Assembly: GCF_014652535.1 (NCBI RefSeq)
Contig: NZ_BMYZ01000001.1
Coordinates: 62,001 to 126,000 of the forward strand
DNA length: 64,000 bases
Direction of reading: 5' to 3'
From: Cellvibrio zantedeschiae
GTDB lineage: Bacteria; Pseudomonadota; Gammaproteobacteria; Pseudomonadales; Cellvibrionaceae
Position 1 is the first letter of the stretch, and each line of letters begins with the position of its first letter. The position numbers and the translations under genes are program-made. The notes beneath the pieces are model-generated. The model was given only the letters and a program-made list of their open reading frames with translations. It was not told the origin of the DNA and did not search any database. This document shows positions 56,437-64,000 of the stretch, piece after piece.

Positions 56437-56517
56437 CTACTTCTCCATCCGGTCGGGAAAGCTCGTTAGCAGGTCGCGGTGCTGTGCAGGAGTTCTGCGG
56501 TTTAGATTGTTGGACAT
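56437..56517 (-). CDS. 26-codon ORF with strong ribosome site, HsdS-tail-like
   Basis: Reads MSNNLN, then RRTPAQHRDLLTSFPDRMEK and stop. A very strong GAGGAGGAGG lies 4 bases before ATG 56517. The segment HRDLLTSFP resembles YRDLLLSFP at the end of the HsdS encoded upstream, so it may be a leftover of a second hsdS. It is short and the surrounding ~180 bases are G+C-richer than the neighbours. It could be a real small peptide, a leader or a relic; I cannot tell. Confidence 0.4.
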   Translation of the reverse strand: MSNNLNRRTPAQHRDLLTSFPDRMEK

Positions 56518-56578
56518 GAGGCCTCCTCCTCGGAGTATTTATCTAAAACGATTCCTTACGGCGGTGGAGTTGGTGTCA

Positions 56579-57883
56579 TCATCCATTTTGTAGTTCCTGG
56601 GTCCTGAAGCCATAAGTCGTTGTCAAATATTTTACTAGCTCGTCCAATTTTTCTTTGTCCCTATCTTCAATATCAGCAATCTCTTCACCTGCATGGGCGG
56701 AATGGCTGGATAGATTAAGAATTCTATTTAAGAATGGGTCTGGTTGTCCGCCTTGCGTTTTTGGTAGAAGCGCGGGCCAGTGGTTGTAGCCCAAGAATGT
56801 GGCCATTTTTTCCAAGATGTTCCGCAGAAAGCCAAAGTGGTATTTTCGAACTTGACCACTCGTAATAGCTTCTTGCAGTTCGGATAATAAAAACAAATGA
56901 TAAGAAAAAGGGGAGTCTGTTGGTTGTTCTACAATCTGAAAAAGCCCATCAGCTTTTTTTGCTAACCGGTGTTTCTTAAATTCATTGTTTGGATTGTAGG
57001 TGAGTTTGTAGGTTCCATCGGCCTGCTTTTCATAGGCTTTGTTACTCAGCTCATTACTTAGAACGTTATAAAACAGTGGGCTGTGGGTTGTAATAATAAA
57101 TTTAAGATTAGATTTACTCGATTTAATTAACACCGCGAGGTCAACTGCTAGTTCAATTAGATGGTTGTCATCCAGAGAACAAACCGGATCATCAATAAAA
57201 ACATATTCCAACTGATCAAATTTATCAGTTATTCGGTTCGTGGGATCAGGTTCATTGCGAATGGAAACTACTTGCTCCAATAATGTGTAAATAACACTCC
57301 AAACGAAGTTGCTTTCCTCTCCCTTAGAAATTTTCACAATTTCATAATTCCCTTGAACTACTATAGCGCCGTCGTCGGTTGTAACGATAGCGTCGCCCAC
57401 CACTACTGGCTGATTGGCTGCTATTTTAAAAGTTACCTCAGAAAAAGCAGGAACGGGAACTTCAACTTCCCTCCCATCATGATCTTCGATTTTCAATACG
57501 TATGCTTCATTGAACTCTGGCGAGACTCTACTACTCGTGTAGCGCTGAAAATTGGAAATGATGTTGCCGTCTTCTCCTAAGTCTTTAAGCAAAGTAATAA
57601 GCCAACCTGTAAATGTATTTGGCTGAACTTTCAATTTTGGCTTAGGATCAATTTCAGCTTTTAAATCGTTATCCCAGTAAAACAAGTCTTCAGTAAAAGC
57701 ATTGTAATAAAGAATTTTTTCGCGAGGCTGATTGTTTTCATCATCGGTGATTTTGGGTGCAACCAAATTTTTAAACTCAAGTGACAAACGAGTCTTGCCT
57801 GTACCATTGAAAGCATAAATCAACTGTACCTTTTTATTAGCGTCTTTTAGTTCCTGAGCTATGTCCTTTAATTCCTTGTTCAT
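56579..57883 (-). CDS. prrC: PrrC-type anticodon nuclease (ABC-ATPase domain)
   Basis: 434 residues (E. coli PrrC ~396). The ABC-type NTPase part has Walker A AFNGTGKT (24-31; first residue Ala), [14 protein letters not shown] (61-74), signature SKGEESNF (186-193) and Walker [15 protein letters not shown] (228-241). The C-terminal part has R354-xxx-E358 in LRNILEK and H394 in LSSHSAHAG, matching the R320-E324-H356 nuclease triad of E. coli PrrC in order and nearly in spacing. It cleaves the anticodon loop of a host tRNA (tRNA-Lys in E. coli) when the restriction complex is inactivated. Starts 1 base after hsdS. Confidence 0.87.
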   Translation of the reverse strand: MNKELKDIAQELKDANKKVQLIYAFNGTGKTRLSLEFKNLVAPKITDDENNQPREKILYYNAFTEDLFYWDNDLKAEIDPKPKLKVQPNTFTGWLITLLKDLGEDGNIISNFQRYTSSRVSPEFNEAYVLKIEDHDGREVEVPVPAFSEVTFKIAANQPVVVGDAIVTTDDGAIVVQGNYEIVKISKGEESNFVWSVIYTLLEQVVSIRNEPDPTNRITDKFDQLEYVFIDDPVCSLDDNHLIELAVDLAVLIKSSKSNLKFIITTHSPLFYNVLSNELSNKAYEKQADGTYKLTYNPNNEFKKHRLAKKADGLFQIVEQPTDSPFSYHLFLLSELQEAITSGQVRKYHFGFLRNILEKMATFLGYNHWPALLPKTQGGQPDPFLNRILNLSSHSAHAGEEIADIEDRDKEKLDELVKYLTTTYGFRTQELQNG

Positions 57884-57884
57884 G

Positions 57885-59117
57885 TTATGCCGTTACCTCT
57901 TTAGCTTTCGGAAAGCTCAACAACAAATCACGGTAATACTCGTATTGTTTTTGGCGCAGTTCGATTTCTCGGGGCAAGCCTTCGGTGATAGAGCTGGTTA
58001 GTGCGTCAAATTTATCCAAAAGAGATACGATGCGTGCTTGTTCAGTAAGCGAGGGAATGGGTAACAATCTTTTCTCAATAGCCCCCTTTCCAACATGCAT
58101 CATTGTCGAACCTGTACCATGCTCCGCCTTGAGCGCCTCCGTATCCCACGCCAATAGATAAAAAAGATATTTCTTAGAAATAAGGGTGGCATCAGGTACA
58201 ACTTTCCAAATGTGGTAGTGATAAATTACTTTTTCACCGCCCCAAATTTTTGGCCCAAATGAGGCTGACCATGCGTATAACAAATCACCATTATCACAAT
58301 ACTTATCTTCATCAAGCTCAAGGTTAGAATAATACCAATTGCCGTTCGTAAAGAAATTACCTACCCTTAAAACTGGATACTTACCCATTTCGAGTAACTC
58401 CGGCTGCTTGTAGGCTCTGCCATTTATAAAGCGGCATACCTCCCCCAACGTCTTCCTCTCCACCACCCCCTCTTCAAAACTCAACAGCTGATCGCGAAAG
58501 TAGTTGTATTGTTTTTTGCGTGCATTAAGCTCGGCGGTCAGCTCGGCGGTCAGCTCGGCGGTGTGGGCGGTAAATGCGTCCAACATGCGGACGATTTCGG
58601 ATTGGATTTCTAGAGATTTTTTTGGGTTTTCTGGGCAGGGGATGGGGATTTGGAAATCCTTAATCTTGGCATCAGAAATTGCAGGATACGCCGAACCGCT
58701 CTGATTTTCTTCAAGGTATTTTTTGAAATCAGTGGAGGATACCCAATGCAAAATCCATTTAGGTAAAACCTTACCACTATTTGTGCGCAATACACAGTAT
58801 CCCGTACTCGCAACTTCGCCCGAATAACCTTCGGGAATTAAGCAGTACCGCATTTGTGTAGGGCGAGTTGTTGCAAAAATAACATCATCCTTTTCCACAA
58901 GCTTTTGTGCTCGGCTTGGTGCGTTGCTAGATGAAACTACAGATGTTTCAGTTATTGATTTTGTTTCAATATCCACAGAAGTGAGATCAATATAACGATA
59001 GGTTCGATCTGCATCTCTCCACTTTATATTGTTTGTGGGCAATACGACTTCCCCTATAGCCATCCACTCTACATCAACGCCATCCAACAGCCTTTCCAAA
59101 TAGTTCAAGCTGCTCAT
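57885..59117 (-). CDS. hsdS: Type I restriction specificity subunit HsdS (type IC-like)
   Basis: 410 residues. Two target-recognition domains (about 12-170 and 215-365) separated by a central spacer helix with three TAEL repeats and [17 protein letters not shown], and followed by a second conserved region [33 protein letters not shown]. These are the marks of the EcoR124/EcoprrI family. It sets the bipartite DNA target. It overlaps hsdM's end by 4 bases (ATGA) and prrC starts 1 base after it. Confidence 0.95.
   Translation of the reverse strand: MSSLNYLERLLDGVDVEWMAIGEVVLPTNNIKWRDADRTYRYIDLTSVDIETKSITETSVVSSSNAPSRAQKLVEKDDVIFATTRPTQMRYCLIPEGYSGEVASTGYCVLRTNSGKVLPKWILHWVSSTDFKKYLEENQSGSAYPAISDAKIKDFQIPIPCPENPKKSLEIQSEIVRMLDAFTAHTAELTAELTAELNARKKQYNYFRDQLLSFEEGVVERKTLGEVCRFINGRAYKQPELLEMGKYPVLRVGNFFTNGNWYYSNLELDEDKYCDNGDLLYAWSASFGPKIWGGEKVIYHYHIWKVVPDATLISKKYLFYLLAWDTEALKAEHGTGSTMMHVGKGAIEKRLLPIPSLTEQARIVSLLDKFDALTSSITEGLPREIELRQKQYEYYRDLLLSFPKAKEVTA
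58527..58562. repeat. Three tandem 12-bp units coding the TAEL spacer
   Basis: Units AAGCTCGGCGGT, CAGCTCGGCGGT and CAGCTCGGCGGT encode TAEL x3 on the minus strand. A diverged fourth unit encodes TAHT. In EcoR124, two or three TAEL copies change the gap between the half-sites by one base. Confidence 0.92.
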
Positions 59118-60691
59118 GCGTCCAACTCCTCACCTTCAATCTCCGCCACAATCGCATCAATCTCTTTGCGCAGCATGTCGATTTTGGCAACGGTGGTTTT
59201 GAGTTCGGCATTGAGCTGATTAATATTCACCACTTCACGATTATCTTTCGCTTCTACATAGCTGCTTACCGACAGGTTGTAGTCATTTTCCGCACTGGAA
59301 ATTATTTCTACTGACACCGTTTTGGCAAAGTGTTCAATGTTCGCTTTGCTATCGAACACTTTCATTATTTCTTCAACATGAGCATCGGTCAGGATGTTGT
59401 TATTGGTTTCTTTTTTAAATAAACCGCTGGCGTCTATAAATTGGATGGCGTTGTCTTTTTTGTTTTTGGCTAATACCAAAATGGTCACAGCGATGGTGGT
59501 ACCAAAAAATAGATTAGGCGCTAATGAAATCACCGTTTCTACATAATTGTTATCCACCAAATATTTTCGAATTTTCTGCTCTGCACCGCCACGGTAAAAA
59601 ATACCGGGAAAACACACAATAGCAGCGCGGCCTCTGCTAGATAAATAACTTAGCGCATGCAATACAAAGGCAAAATCCGCTTTGGATTTAGGCGCTAGCA
59701 CACCGGCGGGGGCAAAGCGTTCATCGTTAATCAGGGTTGGGTCGTCGCTGCCAATCCATTTAACGGAATACGGAGGGTTGGAAACAATCGCATCAAATGG
59801 CTTGTCATCAAGAAAGTGCGGCTCTCGTAAAGTATCGCCCAGCTGCACATTGAACTTGTCGTAGTTAATGTTGTGCAAAAACATATTCATACGCGCAAGG
59901 TTGTAGGTGGTGTGGTTTAGCTCTTGCCCGTAAAAACCTTCATCAATAATGTGCGCATCAAAATGTTTTTTAGCTTGCAAAAGCAGCGAGCCAGAACCAC
60001 AGGCAGGGTCGTAAATTTTATTCACGCTAGTTTGGCCATGCATGGCAAGTTGCGCGATAAGTTTGGACACATGCTGCGGAGTAAAAAATTCACCGCCAGA
60101 TTTGCCCGCGTTAGCTGCGTAGTTGGAAATTAAAAATTCGTAGGCATCGCCAAACAAGTCGATATGGGATGCATCCGCTTTTTCATAAAAATTATGGCCA
60201 AAATCCAAACCTGCTACGCCTTTGAGCACAGCGGCCAAGCGCAGGTTTTTGTCTTTTACCGTATTACCAAGGCGGTTGCTGGTGGTATCAAAATCAGCAA
60301 ACAGGCCTTTAATATCTTTCTCGGAGGGGTAACCGTTGGCGGAGCTTTCTATAGCGCCAAAGATGGCGGCAAGATCGGTATTCAAACTTTCGTTGGTATT
60401 CGCAGCCTTGACCACATTGGCAAACAACTGGCTGGGGTAGATAAAGTAGCCCTTGGTTTTAATGGCGTCGTCTTTAATGTCTGGCGTGATCACGCTGTCG
60501 GGCAGTTCGGCGTAAGTAATGCTGTCGTCACCGGCTTCAATGTAGATAGCAAAGTTTTCGCTGATAAAGCGGTAAAACAAAGTGCCTAGCACGTATTGTT
60601 TAAAATCCCAGCCATCGACGGCGCCGCGTACATCGTTGGCAATCGACCAGATTTGGCGTTGCAGGGCGGCGCGTTGTTGTGAACTTGTCAT
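59114..60691 (-). CDS. hsdM: Type I restriction modification methylase HsdM (type IC-like)
   Basis: 525 residues. Gamma-class N6-adenine methylase with AdoMet motif DPACGSG (228-234) and catalytic NPPY (305-308) and the family N-terminal helices. It methylates the host DNA at the HsdS target and forms the M2S core. AGGAAA precedes ATG 60691. First gene of the operon hsdM-hsdS-prrC-(antitoxin-toxin)-hsdR; the promoter must be in the ~290 bases upstream. Confidence 0.96.
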   Translation of the reverse strand: MTSSQQRAALQRQIWSIANDVRGAVDGWDFKQYVLGTLFYRFISENFAIYIEAGDDSITYAELPDSVITPDIKDDAIKTKGYFIYPSQLFANVVKAANTNESLNTDLAAIFGAIESSANGYPSEKDIKGLFADFDTTSNRLGNTVKDKNLRLAAVLKGVAGLDFGHNFYEKADASHIDLFGDAYEFLISNYAANAGKSGGEFFTPQHVSKLIAQLAMHGQTSVNKIYDPACGSGSLLLQAKKHFDAHIIDEGFYGQELNHTTYNLARMNMFLHNINYDKFNVQLGDTLREPHFLDDKPFDAIVSNPPYSVKWIGSDDPTLINDERFAPAGVLAPKSKADFAFVLHALSYLSSRGRAAIVCFPGIFYRGGAEQKIRKYLVDNNYVETVISLAPNLFFGTTIAVTILVLAKNKKDNAIQFIDASGLFKKETNNNILTDAHVEEIMKVFDSKANIEHFAKTVSVEIISSAENDYNLSVSSYVEAKDNREVVNINQLNAELKTTVAKIDMLRKEIDAIVAEIEGEELDA

Positions 60692-60855
60692 TCTTATTTC
60701 CTGTTTAATTCGTTTAGTGCTTATAGTTAAAAATAGTGTCGATTGCTTTTGGCTATTAAATAACAGCCTGCTTATCGTCGAGTTAAGCCGGTTGCCTAGT
60801 GTGCCTTATGTCGCAAGGCAACAGGTATTTTTTTGAGGCTGCCATAATAATCCGT

Positions 60856-60884
60856 GATTAAGCTTCATTGTTAGAAGCTTAATC
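60856..60884. repeat. 11-bp inverted repeat between relaxase and hsdM
   Basis: GATTAAGCTTC and GAAGCTTAATC around ATTGTTA. No T-run. It could be a weak terminator of the relaxase gene or part of an oriT-like or regulatory site. Confidence 0.45.
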
Positions 60885-60982
60885 GCCATTTGGTTTGCCG
60901 TCATTTTGCCAGTGAGAGAATAAGGGAAAGTCAGGGGCAGGTTAGTAGCCTTGGCTAGGGGCAACTCAATTGAATCCAGGCG

Positions 60983-63562
60983 TTAAATGTCTATCTCGTA
61001 TTCAATAGACCGCTCATATGATTTTTCTCGTTGCGGCAGGTGCTCAATGGCAAGCGAAGAATAATTGTCTCTGCTCATTAATTTAGCGAGAGTGATCATT
61101 CTTTGTTCTTCGGAAATGGCTTGGCCTGAGTCATACGCTCCTGCTAACTCATCCACCTCTGATCTATTTACATAGAGGTGAGATTCTTCTTTATGGCGGC
61201 TAAGCGCAACGTAAGTGTTTGCACGATCCATCCCGCCGCTGTACAAAGTAAAAGTGTTCCCATCTATAGTGGTGCCCTGCGAGCTATAGACTGTGAGGGC
61301 ATAGGCTAGGCAGAGGTTTGTACCGAGTGTATCGCTGTACTCTGATGCAAGGAAGGTTAGATTTCTTTGATCATCGGTTGTCACAGTTAACCTTGCATCA
61401 TTTTCAACCTGTTGGATTTCTTTGATTGTTCCCAATGTACCGTTCGATACTTGTAACCGCTGGTATTCATTCCGAGTGAACTTTACCCTGTCGCCTATCG
61501 AAAATTTATACTCAAATTTCTTATCTGCGATGCTACAAGTGAGAGGGATATTTTCCTGACCAACTACACCTTCCTTAATAAGAATAGTTCGAATGATTTC
61601 GGAAAGCTCTTTTACGTTTTCCCATCTTTGTGCCATGACTAGAGTTTTCTTATCAGGGTTAGCCTTATGGTACTGGTGCCAGTCGGCGATCAATTGCTGC
61701 TTGGTGTCACCGCTGGTTTCACCCAAGTGCAAACATTTATGTCTTTTGAGTTCGCCGAGAGCGGCAATAGATTTTCCATCTCGAAAATTTGCCACGGTTG
61801 TTCTGGCCCATTCTTTGTTTTGTCTGCGGATATTTTGAATACGTTGCGTGCCAACGATTTCAGGGCGGGAAAGATAACGAAGCGCGCCTCCTCTTTTTAT
61901 GCTATCGAGCTGCTTGTCTTCCCCTGTGAGAATAACTTTGCATTGATTCTTTTTTGCGGCATGTAGTAGTTGCTGCAAATCTGTGCTGGGCAATTGCCCT
62001 GCCTCATCAACAATAAGGACATCTATATTTTTCAGTGGGTTTTTTCCATCGTCGATGGACCCAATAATAGAAGCGACCGTTCTAGATTTTATACCGGTCT
62101 CTTCAGCTAAATTGTCTGCTGCTCGCTTTGCGATACAAGCACCCTCGACCTTTAATCCTTGCTGTTCAAATGCAGTCTTTACAGGTAGTAGCGTTGTGGT
62201 TTTTCCTGAACCGGCACTACCTTGAGTTACTACAAAGTCGCCGCCATTCAGCATTGCAAAAATGGCCTCGCGTTGTTCATCGTCGAATTTGAATGAATTT
62301 TTCTGCGCTTTTTGGCTGCATCGGATGGCTTGCTCCGAGTAATCAATAGCTTCGATAATTTCTTTTTCAAAGATTTGCTTCGAATTTTGACTGGCAAGCT
62401 CTTTTGCTGTTTGAATCATTGATCTTTCCGTGTCTATAACCTCTTGAGTTGTGTAATAGCGACTGAAAGGTTCATCTGGTGCGAGTTCAATGATGTTGCA
62501 TCCACACAGAATCTGTTTTGCAATTTGTTCTGCTTCCCGAGCATTTTTATTGGATGCAACGGCTGCTATGGCAACTTTTTGATAAACTTCTTGCTCGGTG
62601 AAAACAGCTTTGGTTTCAGTGATCTCAGTTAGTATCAAGTCTGCATCTATTTCTTTGGTTGTTCTCACTCTATTAGCCAGCTTAATCTGTGAGATGGTTT
62701 CTTCGTCTAACCCTCTCTCTGCCAGCGCCTCTTTCCATTGCCCCGCAAGTACTAAGTGATCAACAGAATGTTTTTGCTTGCGAGTCAGCAGCTTGATTTT
62801 CTGCCCGCTTTTACTTGCACTTGATTTAATACCTGACTCATAAAGCGCTTTATTAATATCTTGAGCACGTTTTGAGTATTCGTTGCAAATATCACTGTCA
62901 ATCGCCGCGATTCTAAAAGATTCACCATCTAGCTCTACGGCAAAACCAAGCTGCTGTATTTGATAAGCAAGTTCAGCGCGATAAATAGCGCCGCTTGCTT
63001 TTTGCCATTGATAGAGTTTTCGGGAGTCGATACTGCCCCAGCTTAAATCGTGTCTTGGTGCAACGTTACATATCAGCGCATGCGTATGAATTTGAGGTTG
63101 TTGCTCCCGATTAGTTGAATGCTGGAAAGTGGCGACTACTAAGCCTGCTGTTCGTTCGTACTGTTCACCCGATTTCCCTCTGCGAGTTATTGCAGCTTTT
63201 CGTTCCAAAAATTCTATGCCTTTACAGACCGCGCTTTCTTGAGCGGCCAATATTTTCTGTTTCAGATTTTGGTCGCCTGCTGCGGCTAGGAGGCTCAGGG
63301 ACTTTGGGCAGCTATAAGTACAATCCCAAGCATTGCGGCGTTTGTCTTTCCCTGCGTTTTGAACCAGTGCCTCCCCTAGTGGTGAAAAACCGCGCATCAA
63401 GTTCTGATACTCTTGGCTCGCTACGATTTTGTTGCATAACCCGAGCTGCCGCGCGCCCACGCCCCGCCAAACTCCGGGTGGTTCTCCAGAACCGAGATAG
63501 TAATCTTCTTTTGCGAGGTTGGCGTAGTAGTCAATGTTGTTAACGGGGCTAATGGTCAGCAT
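60983..63562 (-). CDS. MobF-family relaxase-helicase (TrwC/TraI-like)
   Basis: 859 residues. N-terminal relaxase with tyrosines Y12, Y13, Y21 and Y22 (YYANLAKEDYY) and the three-His metal site H148, H159, H161 (FQHST...QIHTHALI), as in TrwC. Then an SF1 helicase of the RecD-like type with Walker A GSAGSGKT (448-455) and VLIVDEAGQL. It nicks oriT, stays bound and unwinds the strand for transfer. The protein is shorter than TrwC (~966) or TraI. Start ATG 63562; the coupling-protein gene ends at 63556, a small overlap. Confidence 0.93.
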   Translation of the reverse strand: MLTISPVNNIDYYANLAKEDYYLGSGEPPGVWRGVGARQLGLCNKIVASQEYQNLMRGFSPLGEALVQNAGKDKRRNAWDCTYSCPKSLSLLAAAGDQNLKQKILAAQESAVCKGIEFLERKAAITRRGKSGEQYERTAGLVVATFQHSTNREQQPQIHTHALICNVAPRHDLSWGSIDSRKLYQWQKASGAIYRAELAYQIQQLGFAVELDGESFRIAAIDSDICNEYSKRAQDINKALYESGIKSSASKSGQKIKLLTRKQKHSVDHLVLAGQWKEALAERGLDEETISQIKLANRVRTTKEIDADLILTEITETKAVFTEQEVYQKVAIAAVASNKNAREAEQIAKQILCGCNIIELAPDEPFSRYYTTQEVIDTERSMIQTAKELASQNSKQIFEKEIIEAIDYSEQAIRCSQKAQKNSFKFDDEQREAIFAMLNGGDFVVTQGSAGSGKTTTLLPVKTAFEQQGLKVEGACIAKRAADNLAEETGIKSRTVASIIGSIDDGKNPLKNIDVLIVDEAGQLPSTDLQQLLHAAKKNQCKVILTGEDKQLDSIKRGGALRYLSRPEIVGTQRIQNIRRQNKEWARTTVANFRDGKSIAALGELKRHKCLHLGETSGDTKQQLIADWHQYHKANPDKKTLVMAQRWENVKELSEIIRTILIKEGVVGQENIPLTCSIADKKFEYKFSIGDRVKFTRNEYQRLQVSNGTLGTIKEIQQVENDARLTVTTDDQRNLTFLASEYSDTLGTNLCLAYALTVYSSQGTTIDGNTFTLYSGGMDRANTYVALSRHKEESHLYVNRSEVDELAGAYDSGQAISEEQRMITLAKLMSRDNYSSLAIEHLPQREKSYERSIEYEIDI

Positions 63563-63999
63563 TGTATTCCCCTCTTATTCAGACGATTTGTTTGTGGCGA
63601 TTTTGTATTTTCCTTCGGAGCAATTGCCTCGATCCATTTTGCAGGGCAGTGCCTTTTAGCTACTGAATTTGCTTTATATATTGGCCAAACTAATTTGTAA
63701 GTTGCTTGCCAGCCAGGAACAAATAAGTAGCCTTCAACTCCCTTGTTGCTTGCAGGTTTCAGTTGCGTCAATTCAAAGTCCTCTACCAACTGCTCTCTGG
63801 TGCGTACCCATGTTGCATTAGCGTCAGATGAGTTGGGTCGCTCAACAATTCTTTCACCAAATATTCTAGAAATGTACTTGGCTTCATCGCCACCGGAGCC
63901 GATCCGTAAAGATATTATGTTTGATAATAAATTTAATATTGTATCCGTATCGTTCGCCCCATAAATTTCTCGAATTTGAGATATTGACTGCGTGCAAAT
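63556..63999 (-). CDS. TraD/TrwB-type coupling protein, C-terminal part (partial)
   Basis: The minus-strand frame stays open to the right edge, so this is the last ~147 residues of a longer gene. It begins CTQSISQIREIYGAND, then NLLSNIISLRIGSGGDE and ERIVERPNSSD, the pattern of the ATPase end of type IV coupling proteins (TQSxSQ before a Rossmann-like strand). It would link the relaxase-DNA complex to a type IV secretion channel. The apparent TTG start at 63789 is internal. Confidence 0.82.
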   Translation of the reverse strand: MCTQSISQIREIYGANDTDTILNLLSNIISLRIGSGGDEAKYISRIFGERIVERPNSSDANATWVRTREQLVEDFELTQLKPASNKGVEGYLFVPGWQATYKLVWPIYKANSVAKRHCPAKWIEAIAPKENTKSPQTNRLNKRGIQC

Positions 64000-64000
64000 C

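Noticed and set aside
56411-56593. Plus-strand open frame of 60 codons between prrC and the antitoxin
   Set aside because: No ribosome site; the minus-strand frame has a strong one and HsdS-like residues.
57494-57505. TACGTA palindrome inside prrC, similar to the pullulanase operators
   Set aside because: A lone core in coding sequence without the paired 19-base spacing; expected by chance.
58527-58562. Tandem 12-bp repeats considered as a CRISPR-like array
   Set aside because: Units have no spacers and encode the TAEL amino-acid repeat in frame. No CRISPR array was seen anywhere in the window.

Overview
The window looks like a chromosome segment of a Gram-negative, polysaccharide-degrading gammaproteobacterium of the Cellvibrionaceae type (Cellvibrio-like). 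The signs are TonB-dependent receptors beside surface amylase and pullulanase lipoproteins, the anaerobic-type unsaturated fatty-acid pair fabA-fabB, hisI-hisE-tatABC in one operon, and moderate base composition. The genus is an inference from gene content; no rRNA or other marker is present.

Layout. (1) 1-4019: end of a TonB receptor, a flavin-dependent halogenase homologue and a periplasmic GH13 amylase. (2) 4049-11163: an unusual glycan cluster with two gene fusions, glycosyltransferase + FAD mutase-like protein (minus strand) facing GH2 and GH1 + RmlD-like reductase (plus strand). (3) 11178-14312: a lipoprotein and a beta-propeller lipoprotein. (4) 14313-22720: a 1-kb leader with two identically spaced pairs of CATACGTATG-type palindromes, then a 1448-residue pullulanase lipoprotein and a TonB receptor, read as a maltodextrin/pullulan uptake unit. 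(5) 22736-44941: mostly housekeeping genes: CYTH triphosphatase, tatABC/hisIE, an aldo-keto reductase and FAD oxidoreductase pair, kup, an RmlD-like reductase, fabA-fabB, three paralogous solute-binding proteins around ispB, an Sfp-type phosphopantetheinyl transferase, a TPR protein, a hotdog protein, a DUF2167 protein, a VOC protein and a secreted glycoside-hydrolase-like protein. (6) 45113-49635: poorly known secreted proteins, two of them TolB-like propellers.

(7) 50089 to the right edge is a mobile element. Its left edge is the 3' half of a CAU-anticodon tRNA gene next to a tyrosine integrase. It carries a MobF relaxase-helicase, the end of a TraD/TrwB-type coupling protein, and a defence operon read leftwards: hsdM, hsdS, a PrrC-type anticodon nuclease, a 26-codon ORF, an HTH antitoxin, a PIN toxin and hsdR. 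This is the EcoprrI-type order hsdM-hsdS-prrC-hsdR with a toxin-antitoxin pair inserted between prrC and hsdR. HsdR has its nuclease and ATPase residues at the same numbers recalled for EcoR124I, HsdS has three TAEL repeats (type IC hallmark), and PrrC keeps an R-xxx-E...H triad. The expected logic is that PrrC is held silent by the restriction complex and released when a phage disables it, while the PIN pair adds a second, RNA-directed layer. The far end of the element lies outside the window.
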